The notes below the pieces were generated by a model. The model saw only the letters and a program-made list of their open reading frames with translations, did not search any database and had not been told where the DNA came from. Position numbers and translations under genes: made by a program. A DNA stretch of 64,000 bases from Millionella massiliensis. Lineage in GTDB: Bacteria; Bacteroidota; Bacteroidia; Bacteroidales; Rikenellaceae. Of this stretch, positions 56,879 through 64,000 are shown one piece after another. Every line of letters starts with the position of its first letter. The stretch's first letter is position 1. The stretch covers positions 1,224,246 through 1,288,245 of the forward strand of contig NZ_FNWD01000002.1 of assembly GCF_900104655.1 (NCBI RefSeq), given 5' to 3'.

Positions 56879-57490
56879 ATGAAACCGGAGATTGAAAAAC
56901 TCGACTTTACGAAAAACGGCGACGGTCTGCTGCCCGCCGTCATCCAGGACGACCGCACGCTGCAAGTGCTGATGCTGGGCTACATGAACCGCGAGGCCTA
57001 CGAAAAGAGCATGGCCGAAGGGCGCGTCACCTTCTACAGCCGGACCAAGAAACGCCTCTGGACCAAAGGCGAGACGAGCGGTAACTTTCTGAACATCGTC
57101 TCGGTGGCGATGGACTGTGACGCCGACACGCTGCTGATCCGCGTGATCCCCACCGGCCCCGTCTGCCACACCGGCAACGCCAGCTGCTTCACCGAAACGC
57201 CCCACGAAACCGAAGGGTTCATCCGCTACCTGCAGACCGTGATCCAACAACGCCACCGCGACATGCCCGCCGACTCCTACACCACCAAACTCTTCCAGCG
57301 CGGGGTGAACAAAATCGCCCAGAAAGTGGGTGAAGAGGCGGTCGAAACCGTGATCGAAGCCGTTGCACAGAACAAACCTGACCTGATCTATGAAGCCTCC
57401 GACCTGGTTTACCACCTGCTAGTACTGCTCGAAGCGAACGGACTGACGCTGGCCGATCTCGAAAAAGAGCTGGCCCGCCGCCACAAATAG
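56879..57490 (+). CDS. hisI: Bifunctional PR-AMP cyclohydrolase / PR-ATP pyrophosphatase
   Basis: This 203-residue fusion (HisIE) performs steps 2 and 3. The N-terminal HisI domain (about 1-110) has MLGYMNREAYEKS, FYSRTKKRLWTKGETSGN, and the Zn/Mg ligands VAMDCDADTLL and CHTGNASCF. The C-terminal HisE domain (about 112-203) has KVGEEAVETVIEA and EASDLVYHLLVLL. This is the last gene of the operon, 213 bp after hisF, followed by a strong terminator. Confidence 0.96.
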   Translation: MKPEIEKLDFTKNGDGLLPAVIQDDRTLQVLMLGYMNREAYEKSMAEGRVTFYSRTKKRLWTKGETSGNFLNIVSVAMDCDADTLLIRVIPTGPVCHTGNASCFTETPHETEGFIRYLQTVIQQRHRDMPADSYTTKLFQRGVNKIAQKVGEEAVETVIEAVAQNKPDLIYEASDLVYHLLVLLEANGLTLADLEKELARRHK

Positions 57491-57523
57491 CCTGCCCCGA
57501 TCATACCACAATACAAACGAGAG

Positions 57524-57580
57524 CGCCCGCGACAAAACCGATTGGTTTGTCGCGGGCGTTCCGCATTTTTCGCATTTTTC
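57524..57580 (+). terminator. his operon terminator
   Basis: A perfect 13-bp stem CGCCCGCGACAAA/TTTGTCGCGGGCG at 57524-57558 is followed by CATTTTTCGCATTTTTC, 33 bp past the hisIE stop. Confidence 0.85.
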
Positions 57581-57664
57581 TAGCCTTACCCGGCCTCTTT
57601 TCCCCCGGCCGAGATAAACCAGGAGAAACGCATAGAACAGCAACAGCAGCAGACTGTCCCCGTC

Positions 57665-58060
57665 TCATGACCGACGGTCTGCACAGATCAGACGGATCTG
57701 CGGTTCATGGTTGAACTGTTCCCAGCCAGCACCTCGAGGTACAGTTGTTCAGGTAAGCGGTCGTGATTCAACAGTTCAGCCCGTGATTCACTGTGCCACT
57801 ATTTCCTGATCATCAGTTTAGTCATTCGTCGCCTCAACCCACAATTCGTGACTCAGCTGTTCCGGTTCCGTAGTTCGCGGTTCCGCTGTTTCTGGCCGGC
57901 AACTCGCGATTCAACGGTCCCCGGATCAACAGTTTGTGATTCAACTGTTCAGCTTCGCAATTCGCAGGGCCACTGTCTCTGATCAACAACTCGAAGCTCT
58001 ATTGTTTCAGAGCTGCCCTTCATGGTTTGTGGTTCAACAGTTCAATCATTCGGGAGACCG
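57665..58060. repeat. Degenerate short-repeat region
   Basis: About 10-12 imperfect copies of a motif like GTGATTCAACAGTTC are spaced roughly 25-35 bp apart (GTGATTCAACTGTTC, GTGGTTCAACAGTTC, GTGACTCAGCTGTTC). The region has no gene and separates the his operon from the converging sulfatase gene. Confidence 0.6.
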
Positions 58061-58062
58061 CG

Positions 58063-59556
58063 CTATTTGTCGAACATGTACATATTGACACCGTCGGTCC
58101 AGGAGATCTTCTCATTCTTCTCCCACCACGACCAGTGGTCGCCTTCCGGACGATCCAGGTCGCAGAAGTCGTTGGCCTGACGCATCTCCTCGTTCAGCAT
58201 CTTGCGATACTTTTCGGCCAGTTTCAACGCCTTTTTGGAGGGAGTTCCTGCCAACAGGTTGGTCATCTCCCACGGGTCGTTCTGCAGGTCGAACAGCTGT
58301 TCGGTGATCGTTCCGTTCACATTATAGATGATGTACTTCAGACCATCCATCACCAGCGCGCGGTGGATGCTCGAATAGGCCAGCCACAAGCGATTGCGCT
58401 GCGTTTGGCCGCGTCCCTCCTTGCGGAATGCCGGCGCGAGCGAACGTCCCGTCACCGACTCGGCCGGAGCGATCCCCAGCAGGTCGGACAGCGTCGGATT
58501 GATGTCATACAGGTAGCACAGGCCGTCGTTGCGCACCCCCTTGGGCACGCCCGGCGCCCACACTACCAGCGGCACCTTGACGCTGTGGTCGTAGAGGCTC
58601 TGTTTGCCCATCAGCCCGTGCTGCCCCATCGCCAGCCCGTTGTCGCCGGCAAAGACCACGATCGTATTCTCCAGTTTGCCGCTCTCGCGGAGCGCCTCGA
58701 TCACCCGTCCGATCTGGGTGTCGACCTCGTTGATCATGCCGTAATAGTCGGCCAGCTCCTTCCGCACCGTCTCCTTCGAGCGCGGAGCCGGAATCACCAC
58801 CTCGTCGCGAACCGTCAGCTCGCCGTTGTCAAACGCATGGCGGGGACGATAGTTAACGGGCAGCGCAATCGTATCGGGATCATACGTACGGCCATACTCC
58901 GGATGACGGTTGCGCGGGTCGTGGGGCGAAGTGAAGGCCACATAAGCGAAAAACGGCGTCGTATCGCCGGCCGACTTCTGCAGGAACTCGACCGCCGCGT
59001 CGGCATACATCTCCGACGAGAACTTGTCGCCCACGAACGGTTTCTGGTTTTTGTAGTCCCCCTTGGGGTCGTAGTGCATCAGGAGCGGCATCGTGTGCCC
59101 GCCCGTCTCGTAGGGGTGCATCCCGCCGAAAAAGATATTCTCGCCCTCGGAGAAGGCCCGGTTGAAAGCCTCGTAATCGGAGTGCCACTTGCCGGTCTCG
59201 AAGGTGCGATAACCCAGCGAGCGCAACTGCTCGGGGAGCATCGTGTGGCGCGGCGAGATGACCCATCCGTCACGGGCGATGTCGAACATGCCGCGGCCGG
59301 TCATGATCATCGCGCGGCTCGGCATCGAAAGCGCCCCGCCGATGGCCCCATTCGTGTAGCAGTTGGTGAAAGCCGTTCCCTGGCTGAAGATGTAGTCGAT
59401 ATTGGGAGTGTGGACATCGGCGCAACCCAACGCATGGATCGACTTGCTCTGCAGGTCGTCCGTAAGGATGAACAACACGTTCATGCGCTGCTGGGCCAGT
59501 GCTCCGGTGCCGGTCAGTGCCAATGCCGAGAGAGAGAGGAGAGTTTTTTTATCCAT
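58063..59556 (-). CDS. Ser-type sulfatase, exported
   Basis: This 497-residue protein has a signal peptide (LSLSALALTGTGALAQ). The sulfatase motif SMPSRAMIMTGR (Ser77) is the Ser variant of C/S-x-P-S-R that is converted to formylglycine, and the N-terminal TDDLQ carries metal ligands Asp33/34. FAGDNGLAMGQHG supplies further ligands. Such enzymes desulfate host mucin or glycosaminoglycans in the periplasm. Maturation of Ser77 requires an anSME enzyme, not in this window. Confidence 0.92.
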   Translation of the reverse strand: MDKKTLLSLSALALTGTGALAQQRMNVLFILTDDLQSKSIHALGCADVHTPNIDYIFSQGTAFTNCYTNGAIGGALSMPSRAMIMTGRGMFDIARDGWVISPRHTMLPEQLRSLGYRTFETGKWHSDYEAFNRAFSEGENIFFGGMHPYETGGHTMPLLMHYDPKGDYKNQKPFVGDKFSSEMYADAAVEFLQKSAGDTTPFFAYVAFTSPHDPRNRHPEYGRTYDPDTIALPVNYRPRHAFDNGELTVRDEVVIPAPRSKETVRKELADYYGMINEVDTQIGRVIEALRESGKLENTIVVFAGDNGLAMGQHGLMGKQSLYDHSVKVPLVVWAPGVPKGVRNDGLCYLYDINPTLSDLLGIAPAESVTGRSLAPAFRKEGRGQTQRNRLWLAYSSIHRALVMDGLKYIIYNVNGTITEQLFDLQNDPWEMTNLLAGTPSKKALKLAEKYRKMLNEEMRQANDFCDLDRPEGDHWSWWEKNEKISWTDGVNMYMFDK

Positions 59557-59689
59557 ACCGAAAAAGTATAAGTATTGGGGTTAGTCTGCCGACAAATTTA
59601 CAAAAAGGGTGTTATATTCCATCCCCTTTTTTGACCGATTCCGCCCGAAAAAACCGACGGTTCGCGCCACCTCCTGGCCGACCGTCGCA

Positions 59690-60142
59690 CTACAGGAAGC
59701 GACGCACCACCCGCCAGATACCAACTCCGACAGCCGCCAGCGCCACCCAGAAACACCACCAGAAGAAGCGCGGCACGTAGCGTTCCCGTTCGACTACCGT
59801 CTGCACATCGACCACCGTCACCGTGTCGTGCACCTCGCGCACACGATCCACATAGCGGGTCTGCCAGCGCGTCACCACCTGCAACTCGCCCTCCTCCAGA
59901 CGGGTCTCCATCTCGGCCATGCGTCCCTTCGCGTCGTGCAGCTCGGCCAGTCGGACGTTCCCCAGCGAGTCGCATTCGAACAGCGCCCGCAGCACCGCAC
60001 TATCGGGCGCCGTACACACCACCGTATCGACCACCCGTTCGGACCGCACCACCGGTTCATAAATCGTCCGCGTACAGGCCGTCACCCCGCAGCCGGTAGC
60101 CACGGCCAATAACAGCCACCATTTTAAGTTTTGATTTTTCAT
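59690..60142 (-). CDS. Small lipoprotein with C-terminal membrane segment
   Basis: This 150-residue protein has a lipobox-type N-terminus (LLLAVATGCGVTAC), a helical coiled-coil region (about 55-85, AELHDAKGRMAEMETRLEEG), an RxxVxD-rich beta part, and a hydrophobic segment near the C-terminus (FFWWCFWVALAAVGVGIW). The plan recalls phage or mobile-element envelope proteins such as spanins, but I cannot assign a family. It is divergent from the S24 regulator with a shared 92-bp intergenic region. Confidence 0.62.
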   Translation of the reverse strand: MKNQNLKWWLLLAVATGCGVTACTRTIYEPVVRSERVVDTVVCTAPDSAVLRALFECDSLGNVRLAELHDAKGRMAEMETRLEEGELQVVTRWQTRYVDRVREVHDTVTVVDVQTVVERERYVPRFFWWCFWVALAAVGVGIWRVVRRFL

Positions 60143-60151
60143 AATTTATAA

Positions 60152-60159
60152 TACCTTTG
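60152..60159 (+). promoter_or_regulatory. Promoter -7 element of the S24 regulator
   Basis: TACCTTTG matches TAnnTTTG, and TTTG at 60130-60133 is 18 bp upstream. On the minus strand TAATTTTG (60175-60182) could serve the divergent lipoprotein gene. Confidence 0.5.
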
Positions 60160-60180
60160 TAATTATATATGCTGCAAAAT

Positions 60181-60197
60181 TAATACATTTTGTATTA
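60181..60197. promoter_or_regulatory. Likely operator of the S24/LexA-like regulator
   Basis: TAATACATTTTGTATTA is a perfect 6-bp inverted repeat with a 5-bp spacer. It lies between the divergent promoters, overlapping the minus-strand -7 element and downstream of the plus-strand one, which suits repression of both genes. Confidence 0.55.
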
Positions 60198-60234
60198 GCA
60201 AAATATCGTTACCGAAACATATTACGCCAAGGCT

Positions 60235-60948
60235 ATGCACAAAATCCAGCCCCAGACCGACGCCCAGCGCATCGCCGCCCTGCTCGACTACACCCACCTG
60301 AACGGCAAGAACTTCGCCCTGCGGATCGGCTTGCGCTATCCCGACTCGATCTACCACATCCAGCGCGGCCGCAACGGCATATCCGACAAACTGGCCGACC
60401 GGATCGTGATGGCCTTCCCGGAGATCGACAAAGGGTGGCTGCTCAGCGGCGAAGGCGACATGCTGCGCAGCGAGCGCAACCGCACCCCGGTCATCACCCC
60501 CACCCCCGGCCGCCGGATCGACACCCCCATCGAACGGCAGCGCGTACCGCTCTACGACTTCGAGGCGGTGGCCGGTCTGGTTCCGATCTTCACCAACCAG
60601 AATACCCCGATCGACTACATCTCGATTCCCGACCTGCCGCGCTGCGACGGCGCCGTGTACGTGCGCGGCGACTCGATGTACCCGCTGCTCAAGGCCGGCG
60701 ACATCGTGATGTATAAACAGATCCAGGACTACTACAACATCATCTGGGGCGAGATGTACCTCATCTCGTTCAACTACGAAGGCGAAGAGTTCATCACCGT
60801 CAAGTTCATCAAGAAGGTCGAAGAGCATCCCGACCGGGTGCTGCTGGTGAGCCACAACCCCCACCACGCCCCCAAGGAGATCCCCATCGCTTCGATCCGC
60901 GCGCTGGCCATGGTCAAAGCCTCGATCCGCTTCAACACCATGGGTTAA
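60235..60948 (+). CDS. S24/LexA-like phage-repressor-type regulator
   Basis: This 237-residue protein has an N-terminal helix-turn-helix (about 10-60, ALRIGLRYPDSIYHIQRGRN), a linker (about 75-105), and a C-terminal S24 peptidase domain with the nucleophile Ser in YVRGDSMYPLLKAGDIV (about 141-157) and the Lys in FITVKFIKKVE. Self-cleaving members are inactivated on DNA damage. It probably represses itself and the divergent lipoprotein via the operator. It could be a prophage remnant or a domesticated regulator; no phage structural genes are nearby. Confidence 0.88.
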   Translation: MHKIQPQTDAQRIAALLDYTHLNGKNFALRIGLRYPDSIYHIQRGRNGISDKLADRIVMAFPEIDKGWLLSGEGDMLRSERNRTPVITPTPGRRIDTPIERQRVPLYDFEAVAGLVPIFTNQNTPIDYISIPDLPRCDGAVYVRGDSMYPLLKAGDIVMYKQIQDYYNIIWGEMYLISFNYEGEEFITVKFIKKVEEHPDRVLLVSHNPHHAPKEIPIASIRALAMVKASIRFNTMG

Positions 60949-61095
60949 CGTCCCCGCCCCCCAGCCAGCATGCTCCGCCGCCCGCACCATGGACGAGCCG
61001 CCCGGGACAAGGACAACCCCTCCGGAATACGAACGCCCCCTCCGTGCGTCAGCCCAACCGATCACCCACCACAACCTAATACCAAGCCACACACC

Positions 61096-62556
61096 ATGAA
61101 CAATATTCTGATTCTCATCATCCTGCTCCTGCTCGTAGCCGCCGTCGCCGCCCTGTGGGTACGCTACCGCGCCGAACGTGCCGCCGCCCAGCAAAGTGCC
61201 GATGAGTCGGCCGCCCTGCGCATCGAAAGGGAAGAGCTGCAGGAGACCCTCCGCCAAACCGAGTCGCAACTCATCGAACAGCGTGCGGCAGCCGAGCGCG
61301 AGCGAGCCGTAGCCCTGGCCGAGACCGCCCGCCAACTGGCCGCCCAGCAGGCCGAATCCGACAAACGGATGGCCGCCGCACAGGCCCAGGCCGAACAGCG
61401 TCTGGCAGCGGCACAGGCCGAAATCCGCATCTGGTCGGAACGTTTCGAGACCCAGACCGCCGAGCGGGAGAAGCTGCAAAAACAGTTTGCCGACCACTTC
61501 CGCAACCTGGCCAACGACATTCTGGAGGAAAAGACCCGCCGCTTCACCGACACCAACCAAAAGAACATCGGCGAGCTGCTCCGTCCGCTGGGCGAGAACA
61601 TCGAACGGTTCCGCCAGCGAATTGAACAGGAGGCCGCCGAGCGCAAAGTGCTCGAAGCCGAGATCAAACGGCTCCACGAGATGAGCAACCAGGTGAGCCG
61701 CGAGGCCAACAACCTGGCCACCGCCCTGCGCGGCAACAGTAAGACACAGGGTGACTGGGGCGAGATGATCCTCGAGACGCTGCTCGAGAGTTCGGGTCTG
61801 AAACGCGGCATCCACTTCCACGTTCAGGAGGATTTCCGCACCGAAGAGGGGAACCACGTCCGCCCCGACGTGGTACTCAACCTACCCGGCAACAAGCAGA
61901 TGATCATCGACTCGAAGGTGTCGCTCACCGCCTACGCCCAGTACACCGAAGCCTCCGACCTGGGCGACGAAGCGACCCGCAAATCGGCCCTTGCGGCCCA
62001 CGTCGCCTCGATACGCAAACACATCGACGAGCTGGCCGGCAAGAGCTACCAGCGTCTGACCGCCGCCTCGCCCGACTTCGTCATCATGTTCGTCCCGACC
62101 GAGCCCGCCTTTCTGACCGCCCTCCAGTACGACCCGAAGCTGTGGGACGACGCCTACCGCAAGAAGGTGATCCTCAGCAATCCGACCAACCTGTTCGCCA
62201 TCCTCAAGATTGTCGACGACCTCTGGCGGCGCGACAATCAGGACCGCAACGCACTCGAAATCGCCCGTCAGGGCGGTGCGCTGTACGACAAGTTCGTCGG
62301 TTTTGCCGAGAATTTCCTGGCCGTGGGCGACGCACTGGGACGTACCGACAAAGCCTACCGTGCCGCACTGGGTCAGCTTCGCGACGGCAGCGGCAACCTC
62401 ATCCGCCGCGCCGAGAACCTGCGCAAACTGGGCGTCAAGGCCACCAAGAAGATGCCCGCACCGCTGGCCCCCGCCGCCGAAGATCCAGCCGACGCCGACC
62501 TCGATCCGCAAGAGAACGGCACCTCTCCGGCCGCACCCTCCATCGAAAACGCATAA
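61096..62556 (+). CDS. rmuC: DNA recombination protein RmuC
   Basis: This 486-residue protein starts MNNILILIILLLLVAAVAAL with a membrane anchor. A long coiled coil follows (about 28-140), then the RmuC core (TALRGNSKTQGDWGEMILET, RPDVVLNLPGNKQMIIDSKV, MFVPTEPAFLTALQ) of PD-(D/E)XK nuclease type, and a proline/alanine-rich tail. RmuC limits rearrangements at inverted repeats in E. coli, which is notable beside many inverted repeats here. Longer in-frame starts upstream lack conserved sequence. Confidence 0.93.
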   Translation: MNNILILIILLLLVAAVAALWVRYRAERAAAQQSADESAALRIEREELQETLRQTESQLIEQRAAAERERAVALAETARQLAAQQAESDKRMAAAQAQAEQRLAAAQAEIRIWSERFETQTAEREKLQKQFADHFRNLANDILEEKTRRFTDTNQKNIGELLRPLGENIERFRQRIEQEAAERKVLEAEIKRLHEMSNQVSREANNLATALRGNSKTQGDWGEMILETLLESSGLKRGIHFHVQEDFRTEEGNHVRPDVVLNLPGNKQMIIDSKVSLTAYAQYTEASDLGDEATRKSALAAHVASIRKHIDELAGKSYQRLTAASPDFVIMFVPTEPAFLTALQYDPKLWDDAYRKKVILSNPTNLFAILKIVDDLWRRDNQDRNALEIARQGGALYDKFVGFAENFLAVGDALGRTDKAYRAALGQLRDGSGNLIRRAENLRKLGVKATKKMPAPLAPAAEDPADADLDPQENGTSPAAPSIENA

Positions 62557-62649
62557 CCGCCCCCGATACCGCCCCTCTCATTCTTCCCCTCGTTCCAGCC
62601 CCCCTCGCAGGAAAAACCTTCCCCGATTCACTTCTCAACCGTCCTTCGC

Positions 62650-63504
62650 ATGATACTGTTTCCTCACTGCAAGATCAACCTCGGCCTCCATATCATCGCC
62701 CGCCGTCCCGACGGTTACCACGACATCGAGACCCTCTTCTACCCCGTCCGGCAGCTCCGCGACGCACTGGAACTGCTCCACGGCTCCACCGCCCCCGACG
62801 AACCGGCCGCCCCGACCGACATCGCCTTCAGCTCCAGCGGACTCACCATCGACTGCGCTCCCGAGAAGAACCTCTGTGTCAAGGCCTGCCGGCTACTCCA
62901 GACCGACTTCCCCGACCGATTTCCGGCCGACGGTCTCCGGCTCCACCTCCACAAAACAATCCCCTTCGGCGCCGGACTGGGCGGCGGATCGGCCGACGCC
63001 ACCGCCACCCTCCAGGCCCTCAACCAACTGCTCGGGCTCGGACTGACTACCGAACAACTCACCCCCTATGCCGCGCGGCTCGGCAGCGACACCGTCTTCT
63101 TCCTGCACGACACCCCGATGCTCGGCAGCGGCCGCGGCGAACGGCTCACCCCCTACCCCGACCTCGACTTGAGCGGCTGGTGGTTGAAACTCGTCAAGCC
63201 CGACCTCAACATCTCCACCGCCGAAGCCTATGCCGGCGTCACCCCCCACCTGCCGACCGCTCCCCTGAGCGAAATTCTCCGACAACCCGTGGAGCAGTGG
63301 CGCGAGACCCTCGTCAACGACTTCGAAGAGCCGCTCTCGGCCCGCTACCCGCAGTTGAGAGCCATCCGCGAAGCGCTTTACAGCGAAGGAGCCGCCTACG
63401 CCGCCCTGTCCGGATCGGGCTCGACCGTCTTTGGTCTCTTCCGCCAGGAACCCGCACAAAAAAGCCGGAGTGTGAACTATTTCACACACGTCGAGCGGTT
63501 ATAA
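62650..63504 (+). CDS. ispE: 4-diphosphocytidyl-2-C-methyl-D-erythritol kinase
   Basis: This 284-residue GHMP kinase of the MEP isoprenoid pathway has CKINLGLHIIARRPDGYH with the catalytic Lys and Asp, the ATP loop PFGAGLGGGSADATATL (about 102-118), and ALSGSGSTVFGLF near the C-terminus. It phosphorylates CDP-ME at the 2-hydroxyl. Length is standard. It lies 93 bp after rmuC and may be cotranscribed. Confidence 0.95.
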   Translation: MILFPHCKINLGLHIIARRPDGYHDIETLFYPVRQLRDALELLHGSTAPDEPAAPTDIAFSSSGLTIDCAPEKNLCVKACRLLQTDFPDRFPADGLRLHLHKTIPFGAGLGGGSADATATLQALNQLLGLGLTTEQLTPYAARLGSDTVFFLHDTPMLGSGRGERLTPYPDLDLSGWWLKLVKPDLNISTAEAYAGVTPHLPTAPLSEILRQPVEQWRETLVNDFEEPLSARYPQLRAIREALYSEGAAYAALSGSGSTVFGLFRQEPAQKSRSVNYFTHVERL

Positions 63505-63517
63505 CGCAGGAAAACAC

Positions 63518-63525
63518 TATATTTG
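63518..63525 (+). promoter_or_regulatory. -7 element before the carboxylase gene
   Basis: TATATTTG matches TAnnTTTG and lies 28 bp before the ATG at 63553. No TTTG stands at the expected -33 distance. Confidence 0.45.
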
Positions 63526-63552
63526 CCTGAATCTTTAACCTAAACTTACCCT

Positions 63553-64000
63553 ATGGCAGTAGATAAAAAAATACTCGACCTTAAACAAAGGCGAGAAAAA
63601 GTCTACAACGGCGGCGGCATGAAAGCCATCGAAAAGCAAAAAGCGATGGGAAAAATGACCGCCCGCGAACGCATCATCGCGTTGCTGGATGCAGACTCCT
63701 TCTATGAATACGACATCTTCGTCGAACACTCCGGCACCGAATTCGGCATGCAGAACAAAGAGCTGCCCGGTGACGGCGTAATCATCGGTACCGGTTCGAT
63801 CTGCGGCAACCCCGTGGCCGTCTTCGCCCAGGACTTCACCGTGGCCGGCGGCTCGCTCGGTCTGATGCACGCCCGCAAGATCGCCAAAATCATGGAATAC
63901 GCCCTGAACATGCGCATGCCCCTGATCGGGATCAACGACTCGGGCGGCGCCCGTATCCAGGAAGGCGTCAACGCCCTGGCCGGTTATGGCGAAATCTTCT
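63553..64000 (+). CDS. mmdA: Acyl-CoA carboxylase/decarboxylase beta subunit, 5' part
   Basis: The frame starts MAVDKKILDLKQRREKVYNG and is open to the window end (149 codons). It contains KQKAMGKMTARERIIALLD, FTVAGGSLGLMHARKIAKIM and PLIGINDSGGARIQEGV, typical of the carboxyltransferase beta subunit of methylmalonyl-CoA decarboxylase or propionyl-CoA carboxylase. In propionate-producing Bacteroidota this is usually MmdA, with biotin-carrier and membrane subunits downstream. The symbol is inferred from this pattern. The gene runs off the window. Confidence 0.88.
   Translation, partial: MAVDKKILDLKQRREKVYNGGGMKAIEKQKAMGKMTARERIIALLDADSFYEYDIFVEHSGTEFGMQNKELPGDGVIIGTGSICGNPVAVFAQDFTVAGGSLGLMHARKIAKIMEYALNMRMPLIGINDSGGARIQEGVNALAGYGEIF

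Noticed and set aside
60163..61857. Long minus-strand frame opposite the S24 regulator and rmuC
   Set aside because: It is low-complexity antisense; both plus-strand genes have recognisable domains.

Overview
The window looks like a chromosomal segment of a GC-rich gut Bacteroidota, most likely Alistipes (Rikenellaceae) or a close relative. Support: several promoters have the Bacteroidetes layout (TTTG, about 19 bp, TAnnTTTG) and most starts lack a Shine-Dalgarno sequence. Lineage-typical genes are present: gldE, GSCFA, DUF5689, BspA-like LRR and PorT-type barrel proteins, a Ser-type sulfatase, GH78 rhamnosidase and a methylmalonyl-CoA decarboxylase-type carboxylase. No rRNA, tRNA or CRISPR array was seen. 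The genus call is inference from gene content.

Layout. 0-6.8 kb: DUF5689 lipoprotein, AlaX-like editing protein, prolyl oligopeptidase lipoprotein, and a coupled vWA/WG-repeat pair. 7.4-12.7 kb: DUF418 membrane protein, a ThiD-like kinase fused to 5-formyl-THF cyclo-ligase, and a CPA-type cation/proton antiporter. 13.1-14.0 kb: a low-GC, frameshifted DUF2806 gene. 14.3-17.0 kb: GH78 rhamnosidase. 17.2-30.0 kb: a lower-GC, tightly packed ten-gene minus-strand operon. It encodes two Hanks-type kinases, an AAA+ ATPase, a TerY-like vWA protein, a PP2C phosphatase with a coiled-coil tail, Hsp70, a zinc-ribbon/TM/LysM protein, a 1314-residue helical-repeat protein, a J-like protein without HPD and a GrpE-like protein. 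This is the most interesting locus: a phospho-signalling module joined to a private chaperone set. Several of its reading frames are broken, mostly at homopolymers. 30-35 kb: gene-poor DNA, a serine recombinase with repeat-bearing upstream DNA, a Crp/Fnr regulator and an acyltransferase with an FNR-like palindrome. 35.5-42.6 kb: LRR lipoprotein, two beta-barrel proteins, PPTase and gldE. 43.8-49.8 kb: tpiA, a DUF59 protein, sufE, a PafA-like phosphatase, a GSCFA protein and two tandem paralogous secreted proteins. 49.9-57.6 kb: a complete his operon (promoter, His-rich leader peptide, attenuator, hisG, hisD, a hisC-hisB fusion, hisH, hisA, hisF, hisIE, terminator). 58-64 kb: sulfatase, a small lipoprotein divergent from an S24/LexA-like regulator, rmuC, ispE and the 5' part of a carboxylase beta subunit.

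A dispersed repeat family occurs in at least seven intergenic loci. Each copy has a GC-rich outer inverted repeat (GGGCAGT...ACTGCCC) around an inner hairpin whose sequence differs between copies while both arms still pair. Some copies are amplified in tandem (78-bp and about 218-bp units).
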